A stretch of DNA of 64,000 bases from Astragalus membranaceus (GCA_039519185.1 CM076846.1:228582659-228646658); one strand, 5' to 3'; positions 1-12,486 are shown, counted from the stretch's first letter. Numbers and translations: made by a program. Notes: generated by a model not told the origin, from the letters alone.

Positions 1-336
1 GAGGGTTGACCAGAATACTTTTGTTGATTCCTGTTATTCTAATCATGCCTTATAGATATTGTTCTTAATGATGCATGAAATTAGTCTCTGTTTCACTAGT
101 CACATATTTGTCTTAATATACTATTCTTAAGCACATTTTCAAAATAGAGGTGAATAAAATTTTTTTAACCAATCTGACCTTTACCGGTGATTCTTCCTCT
201 ATTTATCACAAGTCACATGACGGCTTTTTCCGGGGGTGAGTGTTAAGAACTTTATTGCGTCTCCGGTCATGCGCTTTGAGTCTTTGCTGTCAAGGTATCA
301 ATCCGCCCCCATACCTTGAAGCATACCTGCAAAGAT

Positions 337-1966
337 CTAAAACAAGGTTCTCGGTACCCAAATCTCTTTGGGTCCTTGTGGGTTAGTGTTTGGTATGGTT
401 CCTTTGGGAACCCACACCTTTTTCATATTTTGTTTACCTCTTGCCCTGCAAACAGAAGTTGTATGTCCAGGTTTACCACAGTAATAACATGTAATATAAG
501 GTCTAGTGGAAAATTTTGGTTTATAATGAACATGCCTTTCTATGGGTTTGTTTCTAGGGAATCTATGATGCACATTTTGTAAACTAGACAATTTCTCAAC
601 AGTCCATTCCAGTTCATGAATTTTCTTTTCAGATTCAACACATTTATCACAAGTATAATTTTCTTTAAAGCATGCAAGGCTATCGTTTTCTTTTCTAAGC
701 TCTGACTTTTCTTTAGTTAAAGCAGTAACAGCATTTTTCAATATGAGTGATAACTTTCTTAGATTTATCTAATGCTTTAGCTAGTTTTAAGGATTTATCA
801 TGCAATTCAGTAAATGCTTCATATAATTCATCATAGGCATCTTGTAAAGATTCAGAGTTAGAATATACCTCAGTTTCACTTTCGCTGCCGTGGTCGGCCA
901 TGAGAGCAACTTGAGCTTTTTCATTTTCTGAATTATCTGATGAGTTCATGTCATTGTCTTCCCATGCTTTGTAGGCTTTTCTACCATTGTTTCCTTTGGA
1001 CCCCTTTTTCTTGAACTTTGACAATTTTCTTTCTATGTTCGGGCACTTCATCGTCAGGTGTCCGGATTTACCACATTCGTAGCAAGTTGGAGGACTTGAG
1101 AAGTTTTCTTCGCTTGAGCCTCTTTTGGTTGGAGAATTCTTTTTGAGAGATCTTTCCCTTCTCATGAACTTTTTGAGTTTACTAACCATTAGTTCCATTT
1201 TCTCCTCGTCTTCATCTTCATCTTCCGAATCATCACTATCGTCGGATGAGCTTGAACTGGAAGCTTTGAGAGCTAAGTTTTTGTTCTTCTTGTCTTTTCC
1301 TTCATGCTCTGCTAGGCGAGTGAGCTCTAACTCATACTCAAGTAGTTTCCCAAACAGGGTGGCGAGAGTCATGGTAGTCAAGTTTCTTGACTCAGTTATT
1401 GCCGTCACCTTTGGTTGCCATTCTCTGTTTAGGCATCTTAGCACTTTGTTGATCAAGTCTTCGGGAGGAAATGATTTTCCTAATGAACCCAATTTGTTCA
1501 CTATGTGAGTGAACCTTTTCTGCATCTCTGATATAGTTTCGCCTGTATTCATTCTAAACAATTCGTACTCTCTGGTAAGGGTATTTGTTCTTGCCCTTTT
1601 CACTTCACTTGTACCCTCATGAGTAACTTGGAGATTATCCCACATTTCTTGGGCAGTTTTACAGTTTGAAACTCGAAAAAATTCATCAGCACTCAAAGCA
1701 GAAGTAATAATATTTTTAGCACGTAAATTAAGTTGCACTTTTCTTTTCTCATCATCAGACCATTCATTTCTATTTTTTATCGTAAGAATACCATCTACTA
1801 TGTGTGTGGGGACAAAAGGTCCTTTTTCCACAGCATCCCAAACATCTAAGTCTACCCCTTCAATAAAAATTCTCATTCTTTCTTTCCAATATGCATAATC
1901 TTCTCCGTTGAATCCCGGAGGACGGAAAAGAGATGCACCCTCTTGCGTAGACCAACCTGAAGCCAT
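337..1966 (-). pseudogene. gag of C1, frameshifted
   Basis: Gag forms the retrotransposon particle. The likely start is the ATG at 1966 (MASGWSTQEG), in the position equivalent to C2 gag. The first frame (to 713) has the copia-type gag domain, an acidic Ser/Asp/Glu stretch and a CCHC knuckle (CYECGKSGHLTMKC). It ends at a stop after KCCYCFN. The rest of gag, with a second knuckle (CYYCGKPGHTTSVC), continues in another frame from about 741 to 337. C2 is continuous across this point, so C1 has a small indel near 720-750. The break makes it non-functional as gag. The residue-level homology is clear; the exact indel base was not determined. Confidence 0.8.
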
Positions 1967-2004
1967 TTCTCTTGAAGCGGCTAAGCTCTTTATACAAGAG
2001 TCTA

Positions 2005-2016
2005 GCTCTGATACCA
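2005..2016 (-). other. Primer binding site of C1 (initiator Met tRNA type)
   Basis: The reverse strand reads TGGTATCAGAGC, the usual plant initiator-Met tRNA primer site, two bases from the LTR edge at 2019. It sets the orientation of C1 and marks the LTR/internal boundary. Confidence 0.85.
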
Positions 2017-2018
2017 CT

Positions 2019-3613
2019 TGTTACCAAGTGGCTTCAGTCTCAAGAGGGGGGGGTGAATTGAGTTTAAAAACTTTTTGTATCTTTTGAAAATCTTTCCCCT
2101 TTTTCAAATAGCTTTAGATCCGGTTTTCGCGCAGGTAGAGTGGAAGCGAAGGAATTAGAATATAAAGCAGTAAAGCGGTATAACAGTAAAGCAGGAAAGC
2201 AGTAAAGCACGCAGAGATTTATTCTGGTTCGGTCACCTCCTAGTGACCTACGTCCAGTCCTCACACCCTTGTGAGATTTTCCACTAACCAAACCAACAAG
2301 GCTTACAGGTGCCTTGGAAAACCTTTACAGACTCAGGCACTCTCCTCCTAGGATGCCCCACCTATGGAGAGCCCTCAAATCTAATATAACAATAACAAGA
2401 GATACCCCACCCCTGTTACAATCAGCTGTCCCAGAAAGATACCCCACTTCCTAGTACAAACAGCTACCCTAGAGAGATACCCCACTCCCTAGTACAAAAC
2501 ACAACAGTTAAATAATAAACAAATGTAAATACAGAAATACCTCTTAACGTAGGCAGATTACACAATTTGAAGAACGCAACCGCAACTAACTCTTAGCAAA
2601 AGATCAGCTCTGACGGACCAACGGTGCGAGAAGAGCAACGAATAAAATGTAAAGAGTTTTTCAAAGATGTGATAGATCGTAAACTTGGGTTGTGAAAAAT
2701 GAAGACTATGAAGCCTCTATTTATAGGCTATAAAGAAAAAAGTTTACGTTGAAATATTTATGGAAGTATGAGAATCGATTATTGCTTAAATATATTGGAT
2801 TTAAGAATCGATTCTTTATGTGTGACTTCCTTAAGGTGAGAATCGATTCTTGCTTTATTTGAAGAAGGATGGCAATCGATTATTGGCTTACAGGCAGGCT
2901 AGGAATCGATTATGTAGATTAAAGGAGAAGGTTTGAAATCGATTTTCATATAAATAAGGAAGCAAGGAATCGATTATGTGCTTAACCATTGATTTAGGAA
3001 ATCGATTTTGAGCTTTAGAGAAATACTAGGAATCGATTCTTTACTTTTGAAAACATTATAGGAATCGATTCTTATCTTTAGGAAAATAGTTGGAAATCGA
3101 TTTCTTTGCTTTTAGTGAAGACAATATGAATTGATTTCTTTGCTTTGAAAAATAGTTTATGAATCGATTTATATACTTAGTAAAAATAATATGAATCGAT
3201 TGTATGATTTCATATTGAGTTAAAAATCGATTTTGATATTTAGTAAAAAGTAGTGTGAATCGATTTTATAGTTTCTCAAAAACCTTTTTATGTTTACGTA
3301 TGCATGCATGCATTTTGAGAACTTGTGTGAGTGTGTGAGACTTTGAGAGGCGAGCTGACCTTTGAAAGAGCTTACACTTTTTCCTAAGACACACTCAAAC
3401 CCTAAGGACTACCTTTATACTTAAGGACTACCCTTAAACTTGAATCTTCAATTCTTGGGCTTGATTGTCTTGGATTGTGACTTTTGAATATATGATACTT
3501 TTTATCAGCTTTGCTTTGACACCTCATTCCTTTGGCCATCAACTTGGCTTTGTCTTTTTCATCATCAAAACTAATCCTGCAATATTAGATAACCTGCAAC
3601 ACAGGTATCCACA
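2019..3613 (-). repeat. 5' LTR of C1 (1595 bp)
   Basis: The reverse strand starts TGTGGATACC and ends TTGGTAACA, matching the ends of the C2 LTRs (1436 bp each). Open frames inside it, such as 2064-2291, are LTR sequence. The segment 2290-2520 has four short repeats of the form GATACCCCAC. The middle carries the ATCGAT array listed separately. C1 and C2 LTRs differ in length and in the array, so they are related but separate lineages. Confidence 0.85.
2774..3264. repeat. Array of 16 ATCGAT palindromes at about 32-bp spacing in the C1 LTR
   Basis: ATCGAT, usually within GAATCGATT or AAATCGATT, starts at 2774, 2807, 2842, 2875, 2905, 2938, 2969, 3001, 3032, 3064, 3096, 3130 (ATTGAT), 3163, 3195, 3226 and 3259. 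Spacing is 30-35 bp, mean 32.3, close to three helical turns. Sequence between the motifs is not conserved. The same kind of array is in both C2 LTRs. Confidence 0.9.
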
Positions 3614-4673
3614 GATGCGTGTGAAAAAAATAAAGGCAATGCATATGGACGGAAGTTCAAAAATTGAGGAGCCACGCTACGTGCCGTCTCACGCAGTGGT
3701 TTATTTGAAGAAGGAAAATATATTATTATTTTTTGAAAATGAGGACCGTACGTTATTTCATATGGACCGGTATGAGAGAGGCTACAGCGGTAGCTCTTTC
3801 TCTCTTTTTTTTTGAAAATGAAGTGGGCCATATGTCAATCTCGTACGGACCGGCGAAAGAAAGGGCTACAATGGAAACCCTTTCCTCTTTTCTCCTTTTT
3901 TTGAAAATTTCCTTTTTATTATAGTAAAGACATGCCTAAACTATAATGCAACATACAATTCGTATGCCCTCGTGTCCTACCAAGGTGGGAATCCTAAGTT
4001 CTAGGGCAACTTCAAAGGTTCCTCCCATGTAGTTCTAATTCACACCCTCACAATGGCTACCAGAGCTATAGAATCCTCATGCCGACACCACAAATGTAGA
4101 AAGCTACCAAGTGTGGGGCGTCATAAGAAAGCGTACTCTGGTTGAGACTTTCATGAGTATCAGACAGACAAAAGTCTCGAATGACAGTCACTAATTGTCT
4201 CCACTCCCCTAAGTGTTTGTTGGATCCGGGTATAGGAGCCCACTCATAGCACACAAATCATAAGGTGTGAAAGTGTGTGATTGAGGACATACTTCCTAAA
4301 ATCTACCCATCCCCACCTGCAAGGAAAACCAGCACAGCCAGACAGAAGCAAGAAATAATAAGTCGTCTACCCTAGGGTTTAACAAAATAAACTACACTAA
4401 GGTATCAACAACAAACATATAGCTTACCTCAAGAAAGGGAGCGAAGAAGAAGGGATCATAAGGGCATAAGGGTATGATGCATGAAATTACCTTGTAGAAA
4501 GGGAGCAAAGAAGAGGGGACATGGGAATTGAGAAATGCATGATAAGAGAAGAAAAGGAAGAAAAGGAAAAGGTAGAACAAAGTTTTCAAGTTAAACATTT
4601 TAAGCCACACATCAGGTTAACTAGGCTTGACCCTCGCCTTTTTGAAAAAAGGGTCCCCAGTGAAGTCGCCAGC
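3614..4673 (-). mobile_element. Ogre-like element, 5' untranslated leader fragment
   Basis: This lies between the C1 insertion (3613/3614) and an Ogre-type primer site and LTR. On the reverse strand it would be the first ~1.06 kb of the internal region, upstream of any coding sequence. I found no convincing coding sequence; the short ORFs here look random. Two near-repeated blocks around 3690-3890 contain TATGGACCGG or GTACGGACCGG followed by an AGAG and T-rich run. The rest of the element is left of the window, beyond C1. Confidence 0.65.
4654..4671 (-). other. Primer binding site of the Ogre-like element (Arg tRNA type)
   Basis: The reverse strand reads TGGCGACTTCACTGGGGA, one base different from the Arg-tRNA primer site TGGCGACTCCACTGGGGA described for Ogre elements. 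It lies two bases from the LTR edge (4674). Confidence 0.75.
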
Positions 4674-7600
4674 TGTTGCGCCCCGAAAAATCCGGTTAAG
4701 GATTCCTCAGTTTGACAACGTGGAAATTTTGAAGCCGCCACCAATATTTATTTTTAAAGACTAAAACATTGGAAAAAGTCTTTTGAAAAAAAGGCGGATG
4801 GTCTTTCGAAAACACAGAGATGTAGGTTCGGGGGTCGGTTAGGTACGGGGAAGGTATTAGCACCCCGCACCTCCTTTCTACCGAAAGGGAACCATTAACT
4901 TTGATGTGTGGCTTAGAAAAAAGTTGACTTGAAATGATTTTTATTTTCGTTTGAGAAACGGTTTTATTGAGAAGAAATATTTTTGGTATCTTTGAAAAGC
5001 GGAACAAAACAAAGATTTTTGAAAGGGGTGCTTGACGGGTTACAACCCGCTCCTACGTACCCTCTCTGGAAGAGGGATCAAAGCTACGTAGTTCTAGGCT
5101 TTTGGTTTTTGAAAATGTTTTTGAGTTTTATCTTATTTAATTTTTTTGAGTTTTTGAAATAGGACTCAAGTGTTCACAAATACCAAACAAGCAACGGCTT
5201 CGAGTGGCGTTCATTACTAACTCGAAAAAAAAGAGTCGAAACCGGTAATCAAACAAGCAAAGGCTTCGAGTGACTACAAGTAACGACGTTTTATTATCTT
5301 TTTTGAAATCATTTTTGAAAAAGGTGAGCATTGGTGATGATTACGTTGTTTTTGAAATGGGAATTTATTTATTCTTTATTAAGGTGTGGGAGCTTTCATG
5401 ATAGCCAAACAAGCAAAGGCTTCGAGTGACTACCACTAATAACTCCTCATTAGCGATCAAACAAGCAAAGGCTTCGAGTGATGACTAATGATTTATTTAA
5501 GAAAATGCCTTAGGTTTTTTTATTAGAAAACATTTGACTTGGGTTTGAAGACAAGTTGAGAAAAAGAATTTGGTTTGGAAAAGGGGTTTTGGAAAATAAG
5601 TAGGACATTTCAATCAACATACCAATCCCTTGCCAATATACAAATCACTTAATTACAAATCATGCAAGCATTACAAATCTAAGAGACAAGCAATATGCAT
5701 AAATATGTAATAGTCAAAACTAATTACAAATTGCCATAAGAAATGGTCACACCAAGGTGAAACATTAATCAATTGCAAAGGGGTAATTCATTGAATCATT
5801 TAAGGGTCAACAATAAAAGCACAAGAGTTAAGTCCCTTTTGGTAATCTTTGACACTTATTAACAATGCACAAAGGCATAAGTGTCTAGTCATTTTACCAA
5901 ATTTTTAATGCTAAGATATGTGCAAGAGTTGAATCCCTTATAAGTAATCCTCAACATTTAGAATAGTGCTTGTAAACACATGTTGATTCCTCTTACCAAT
6001 CATCAACAAATTAATGATCTAAACAAGCAACACATTTGCAAGGCTCAAAATGACCAAAATAAATTGTTCACAAATTATCATAAACCATTAGCAGGCAAAG
6101 AATCATAAATTCACACCTTGTTCATTTGAAGACTTAAAGAGAGTTGAATCACTTGAAGTAATCCTCATCACTTAAAGAATAGTGCCTAAAGCACAAGTGA
6201 GAGTCATCTTACACATCATCAACATTTGAAACAAATATGGTAAACCAAATTTACAAGGACAAATAACATTATAACTCAAAGGTGGTTGAATCCTCTTGAA
6301 CAATCCTCATCACTTAACAAATAGTGCTCAAAGCACGAGTGAGAGTCCTTTTGTCAATCATCAACAAAAACTTGCAAGCAAACTTCATTAAAACAACTTG
6401 AGAAAACATTTTTAAGCACAAAGGCAAGCCAAATAACCAAAAGGCAACAAAAACCCTATTTATTTTAGCAACTTGCGAAACATACATATGGATGTAAAAT
6501 TATTTTTACAAGTTTTAACATGATTCCAAGCATAATAACACAACAATCAAACATCAATGGCTAGATCAAGTATTATTGGGCAAGGATGAACAAGAAAATT
6601 ATATTACACATATATTTCACACAACTTGCGAACCAAAATAGCCATAGATTCACAATTTTATTTAACCAAATGCAAAAAACATCACAAGAACAACACATAA
6701 TCAACATATAGTCACAAGAACACTTTATTTGGTGGGTGAGATGCCAACTCTCACCCACAACAGCCCCTAATCTACATTTAGATGATGTTATGAGATGCAA
6801 ATATAAGTTGAAAAAGGATTTTGATGCAAGAAAGTGGATGAAAATGCAAAGGGTTTTAGGTTATACCTTAGTTCCAAGCTAAACAAGAGTAGAAATGAAG
6901 ATCAAGAGTAACAAATCACCAACACTCCTTAAAATCAACAACAACAAGCACGCAACCTTGAAGGATCAGCCTCTTTGAAGATGTAAATGTGGAATCAAAG
7001 ATGAAAGGAAGAGGATATATGGATATGGAGTGAGTTTGAGGTGAGTTAGTGGATGGAAGTTGAAAAAAAATGGAGGAGAAGGGTGAGGGGGCTACGGCCT
7101 TGAGGAAGAGGGAGGTGTGCTAGGGTTTTTGAATGGAGAGTGAGGCTAAGAACATGTGTGGGCTGATCATATGAAGGTATATATAGTGCTCACTTATCAT
7201 TAAGGGCTTCTAGGTCATTTTGATTTCCATTGTGCTCTAGGATTGCATCTAAATTTTGAACCAAGGGTCAAGATCAAATGTCACATGGATTAGGGGCAAT
7301 TAGAAAACACAAAGTGAAGAGAGAGAGGACTGAGGGGCGCAGCTTAAGGATGGTGGTGAAGGATAAGCTCAATTACAAAATTGTATTTTTCTATGAAGCT
7401 TATTACAAGAGTGCCATTTTAATTCAAATGAAGGGTGAGGATTGCATTTAACACTTGAATGGAAGGCCATGATTTAAACACAATTTGCAACCAATAAAAT
7501 AAATCAAAATGGGGGAAAAAGGGCTGGAATTCGCAGCCAAGGGAGAGAGAGTGAGTGGAATTGCAACTTGTACTATTGTACTACACTTGACCTTTCAAAA

Positions 7601-8277
7601 TTCAAAGGGATATTCCTTATTCCCTTCTAGATAATTCTTCTAAATTCTTGCCATTTTGGGCTATGTCCCATGATTCAATGATTGGGCTCTGAACTTTATG
7701 ATCTCACCAATCTCAAAAATGATTTATTGACCCCACTCCAAAGGAAATGACCATTTTGCCCTTTTGTTCAAAAACCGAATTTCATGCCAAAAATATTCCA
7801 ATGATGCACAAAAAATGCACAACTCCACTCACTTGGACTCACATAAATTCCTCAAGAGATGCATAATGGTTTTTTTACTGAGAAAATATTTATTTTAATG
7901 AAATGACCAAAATGCCCTTTTGGTCCCAAAAACCCTGATTTTGCTCTAAACTTCATTTCCACTCTAAAAATGATCCTGAGACCTTTTGGATGACTCTAAA
8001 ACCCTAGAAATGCATGCATGATGAGAAAATAAGTCTTTTTGTAGAAATTACCAAAATACCCTTTGAACGAGGAAAAACCCTAGAAACCCTAGAAATGCTC
8101 TAAAGTGCTCTAAAATGCCATGCAATGCTATTCTAACCCTAAAATGCATTATGAAACTTCTAAAATGCAAGCATGATGCTCCTCCTAACCTCTAGGATGA
8201 ATGCTAAGACTTGGTTTATTTATTTTTGATTGAAAATTAGGGTTTTGACCTAGGCCGGACAAAATTGGGGTATGACA
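4674..8277 (-). repeat. 5' LTR of the Ogre-like element (3604 bp)
   Basis: The reverse strand starts TGTCATACCCCAATTTTGTC and ends GGGGCGCAACA. The very long LTR, its start and the Arg-type primer site are typical of Ogre in legumes. The right edge (8277/8278) falls inside the 5' LTR of G1, so it is a whole LTR inserted into an LTR. Because it is the 5' LTR of a reverse element, the coding region lies to the left, outside the window. The first half holds short local repeats; 6570-8200 is AT-rich with no gene. Confidence 0.75.
5185..5481. repeat. Four copies of a ~25-bp motif in the Ogre-like LTR
   Basis: AAACAAGCAAAGGCTTCGAG followed by TG occurs at 5185 (with CAACGG), 5251, 5407 and 5459. 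Each copy is followed by related ACTA/TAAC sequence. A second local repeat family, built on TCCTCATCACTTAA...AATAGTGC...AAGCAC, occurs around 5830-6360. Confidence 0.8.
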
Positions 8278-8676
8278 GTGATTGAGCGGAAAGATTGAAA
8301 GCGGATTTGGGCGTCGTCGGAACGTGGAAGTTATGCGGGGATTATTCGTGTGGTTATGACGGAAAAGCAACTTCGCGGAAAGTCTCGGCTATTTGTGATT
8401 TTCATCACAATCGGTGAGTTTTACTCACGCTTAGGATTATTTCGTTTTACAATGAATTTTACGTTGATTGATTTCGAAAGATTTTGGGTCGAAAACCGTT
8501 ATTTCGAAATATATAGTATTTTGATAAAATTCGTTCACGATGAGTTTTTGATTGATTTGATTGATTGTGTGATATTGATTGAATCTGTCTTTATGGCTGT
8601 TTAAACTGTTTTCAATAGAAATTGAGCGGAATAGCGAATTTCGCGAGAAACTGAAAACTCTGCATTTTTCAGCAGA

Positions 8677-8785
8677 CGGTCGCGTCGCGACCCGTCTCCT
8701 TCACGTCGCGACCAGGCAAAGATTTGCGACGAAAATTTTTCTGACTCTCTTCGCGTCGCGTCGGTAGCCGTTCGCGTCGCGACGC
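8677..8785. repeat. CGTCGCGAC palindrome cluster in the G1 LTR
   Basis: Several copies of CGTCGCGA(C) lie within 110 bp (about 8683, 8704, 8753 and 8775), plus a TTGCGACGA variant. The cluster sits where G2 carries GCACG..CGTGC palindromes. The 3' LTR counterpart is at 43670-43775, partly decayed at CpG sites. Confidence 0.75.
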
Positions 8786-9183
8786 TTTGTAGTTTTTCAA
8801 CAACTGTACACTGAATTTGTTTTCACGATAACTTTTGATCCGGAAAACCGAATGAGGTGTTCTAAGATACGTTTGAAAGCTTATTCAGAGGCCTAACTGA
8901 ATATTCTATTTTTAAGGCAAAATGAACTATTTTTGGAGTCGTAAATTGTGTTGAAAAGTGATGAATTAGTATGCGAGAGTGAATGTGGATTTAATTTGTA
9001 ATGTGAATTAAATGTTCGATTATTTGTCTCAGGTAAATGAACCCTGAGTTCATATTATTGTAGATATATTTATTATATCGAGTTGGGTGACGACCCATGG
9101 TTTTAACATACTAGGAGGGGCAGTCATGATCCCCCACCCTAGGCTCCGTGCCAATAGGAGAATGTACTATTGGTAAGGGGGTT

Positions 9184-9371
9184 CACCGGGATTAGCACTG
9201 GATTGTTGTCGGTGTTATGTTATGAGTGTTGTTGTACGTACACCGGGATTAGCACTGGATTGCAGTCAGTGTCGTACTGTGAGATACACCGGGTTTAGCA
9301 CTGGATTGCAGTCGGTGTCGCACTGAGTCATAATACGTTCACCGGGATTAGCACTGGATTGCAGTCGGTGT
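9184..9371. repeat. Hairpin array, four units, in the G1 5' LTR
   Basis: Units start at 9184, 9241, 9287 and 9340 and read CACCGGG-ATTAGCACTGGATTG-(C/T)(A/T)GTCGGTG. CACCG can pair with CGGTG. The G1 3' LTR has three units (44171, 44229, 44274). G2 has a seven-unit array at the equivalent place with a different loop. Confidence 0.8.
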
Positions 9372-9843
9372 CGTGTTAATTTAAAAAGAATTCATAATTG
9401 AACCGAGAGTGTTAGTAGAGGTCTCGGTAGAACTCACTGAGATTGTATCTCATTGTATATATGTTGTTGTTTTACAGAGAAACAGGGAAAGAGTGAACCA
9501 CAGAGGCACGAGTAGGTTGAGCTCGGATGGTTGCTGACGACTTAGCATTATGCTTAAGTTATGTTTTCCCTTGTTAGCTATGTATCACGACATTGTGACT
9601 TTAACTGTTGTAAAAGTTATGTATTTAGTTTCCACTTTCTTGTATGATATTGAACACTGTAGTTCACTGATGGTTTATGGTTAGAGAGTCGACATGGTCT
9701 TGCTTATGTTTAAGATGGTCTCGTTGTATTCAGTGAAAAATTTACAGTGGTGTTCAGTATTTAAACAGGAAATATATCTCTGATGTTTTAGGGATGGTGC
9801 ACTTGGGTATTTTTACTAAATAAAAATACCAGGGTGTTACCGT

Positions 9844-9855
9844 TGGTATCAGAGC
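9844..9855 (+). other. Primer binding site of G1 (initiator Met type)
   Basis: TGGTATCAGAGC lies two bases after the LTR end. The following AGTTCGACCTAGTC is shared with G2. Confidence 0.85.
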
Positions 9856-9984
9856 AGTTCGACCTAGTCAGACTTAGTTTAGGGTTGAGTCGATTCCTTG
9901 TTAGTCCTTATTGTAATTATACTTGTGATGCTAAGAGACATTGAGCCTGATCAACTTAATACTTAGTGCATCATAAGCAGAATT

Positions 9985-12486
9985 ATGGCAGGATGACCAA
10001 GACGCAATCCTCAACCAAGACCGGAATCTCCAACCGGTGCTTCCTCAGGAAAGGTGACATGATGGTGGAAGAATACACCGCTAAGTTTGAGAAGTTGTCT
10101 CAGTTTTACCAAGTGGTAAAGTAAGCTCCAGCTGACGAATGGAGAATGCAGATGTATAAGAGGGGCCTTAGTGCTTATATGACTTAGGGTCTCAGTTCTT
10201 ATACTATTACCAATTATGTTACCTTGGTGCAACCAGCCTATGTCGCCGAGGATGATCTTAAAGAGAGTATTGGAAAGGAAAGAAGGTAGTTGAATTAGGT
10301 AGTTGAATTATCAACTTCGAATGCAAAGTCCTAAGATAATTTCATCAAAGGAAAAGCAAGTGCAATTCTTCGATTCTTCAAAGGTCAGAGGATGTCCTAA
10401 CTGTGGAAAGCAACACAGTGGTGATTGTTAGCAAAGATCAATAGGTGCTATTATTGTAATGTAGAGGGTCACTATGGTAAAGAGTGCCCAGCAAGGAAGA
10501 GTTTCAAGGAAGCTCAAGCTGCTCCAACACACAGGCGAATCAACACTTTAGATGCTCAGACAGTTACAACTGCAGACAACTTACTGAGGAGTATGAGATC
10601 ATTTTTCAATCACTCTGTCAGTACATTATATGATTCGAGTGCAACCCATTGTTTTATAGCACAATCATGCGTGGATCGGTTGGGATTAGCCTTATCTCCG
10701 CTATCCGAGCCGATAACTATTTTTACTGCTGCTAAGGGTCATGTCCAGACCCAATCTTTGTGTCAAAATGTCTACTTGGCATAGGAGGCAGAAATTTCGT
10801 AGTAGAATTTATTGTTTGCCTATGAGGAGTATGGACATCGTTCTGGGTATGAATTGGATGACTGCAAATCATGTTACAATTGACTGTGCCAAGCGAACTA
10901 TCAATTTCGCCTATGAGTCCGTGGAATTGACGAGGGCAAATTCCGAAGCAGTTATCTCTTTCACCTCAGCGAGCCAGTCATCACTTCAAGGTGCGGAAGC
11001 TTATGTTATTATGTTATCTGCGTCCACTGAAACTGGTTTAGATTTGTCATCTGTTCAAGTTGTGAACGAATTTCTGGATGTTTTCCGGATAAAGTTTCTT
11101 CAATACCTCCAGATCGTGAGGTAGAGTTTTCTATAGAATTGGTTCCTGGTACAGGATCAATATCTATTGCTCCTTATAGAATGTCTCCTTTAAAATTAAA
11201 GGAATTGAAGTCGCAACTTGAAGAGTTGATCTCAAAGAGGTTCATTCGACCGATCGCTTCTCCATGGGGTGCTCCGGTGTTGTTAGTTAAGAAAAAGGGC
11301 GGAAGCATGAGGTTGTGTATTGATTACCGACAACTGAACAAAGTGACGATCAAGAACAAATATCCCTTGCCAAGGATAGGTGATTTGCTTGATCAACTTA
11401 GAGAAGCAGTGGTGTTTTCAAAAATTGACCTGATGACGGGCTATCATCAAATCAAAGTTAGAGCCTTAGATATTCCGAAAACTGCTTTCCGTACGAGGTA
11501 GACATTACGAGTTTGTAGTGATGCCCTTCGGTTTGACTAATGCTCCGGCGGTATGCATGGACTACATGAACCGAGTTTTCCACACGTACCTGGTTCAATT
11601 TGTAGTTTTTTTCATTGATGATGTCGTGGTGTACTCGAAGACCATTGAGGAGCATGTTCAACATCTGCGCGTTGTTCTGAATATACTCCGAGAAAAGAAG
11701 TTGTACGCGAAATCTTCGAAGTGTGATTTCTGGATGCCAGAAGTAAAGTATTTGGAACATGTGATTTCCCAATCGGGAGTTGCTGTAGATCCTAGTAAAG
11801 TGGAGGTTGTGTTAAACTGGGAACGACTGACATCAGTCACAGAGATCAGAAGTTTCTTGGGTCTAGCTGGTCATATAGAAGATTTATTCAAGGGTTCTAC
11901 AAAGATAGTTCTTTCACTTACTCGGTTAACTCGTAAGGGTCAACCGTTTACGTGGGAGACCGATTATGAAGAATGTTTTCAAGAGTTGAAGATTCGGTTG
12001 ACTTTTGCTCCAATCCTGATTCTTCTGGATCCGTCATTGGAATTTCAAAATTTACAGCAATGCTTCTGGGAAGGGTTTAGGATGCGTTCTCATGCAGAAT
12101 CAACAAGTGGTAGCTTATGCTTTCAGGCAATTGAAGATTCATGGGAGAACTATCCAACTCATGATTTGGAGTTGACAGCTATTGTGAATGCACTGAAGAT
12201 TTGGAGACATTACCTGTGTGGGTCTCGTTTCGAAGTCTTTAGTGATCACAAAAGTTTAAAGTATCTGTTAGATCAGAAAGAACTGAATAACATGCAAAAA
12301 AGATGGGTAGAGTTTCTGAAGGATTATGGCTTCGAGTTGAAGTATCATCCAGGAGAGGCCAATGTTGTAGCTGATGCGCTGAGTAGAAAATCGCTTCACA
12401 CGGCAGAGTTAATGATGCAAGAAATGGAATTGCTAGAGTCTTTTAGATTTAAGACGGGGTACATCCATAAGTTTCCACTTTGGTGA
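9985..12486 (+). pseudogene. G1 gag-protease-RT-RNase H, degenerate, no integrase
   Basis: The polyprotein start at 9985 reads MAG then a stop (TGA), then the remains of a basic N-terminus. A gag deletion follows at about 10050. Later segments in changing frames show a CCHC knuckle (CYYCNVEGHYGKEC, near 10445), a protease-like LYDSSATHCF (catalytic DSG/DTG now DSS, near 10630), RT (RLCIDYRQLNKVTIKNKYPL near 11320; FIDD in place of YxDD near 11610) and RNase H ending GEANVVADALSRKS near 12370. The frame is lost at about 11500 between the RT blocks. Integrase should follow but sequence passes straight to noncoding DNA. It is not functional. Confidence 0.85.

Larger units (their letters stand above)
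1..3613 (-). mobile_element. C1: Ty1/copia element, Maximus/SIRE-like, 5' part only
   Basis: On the reverse strand this reads 5' LTR (3613 to 2019), initiator-Met primer site (2016-2005), then gag running off the left edge. Protease, integrase and RT would lie outside the window. Gag shows two CCHC knuckles, one of them in a late gag segment followed by a KKVWVPK tract. That arrangement, and close similarity to C2 at 21969-42233, suggests the Maximus/SIRE group. It is inserted in the leader of the Ogre-like element that resumes at 3614. The right TSD should be GATGC (3614-3618); its partner is outside the window. Confidence 0.85.
8278..9841 (+). repeat. 5' LTR of G1, right part
   Basis: It is colinear with the 3' LTR of G1 (43420-44775), with a few substitutions. 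It begins abruptly at the Ogre-like LTR edge and ends GGGTGTTAC, followed by C where other copies have A. It holds a CpG palindrome cluster (8677-8785) and a hairpin array (from 9184). ORFs at 8350-8767 are LTR sequence. Confidence 0.85.

Noticed and set aside
2774..3264. Regularly spaced repeats that could look like a CRISPR array
   Set aside because: The repeat is only about 6-10 bp, lies in a plant LTR, and no cas genes exist.
3465..3924. ORFs across the C1 LTR/Ogre junction
   Set aside because: They span an insertion boundary and contain no recognisable domain.
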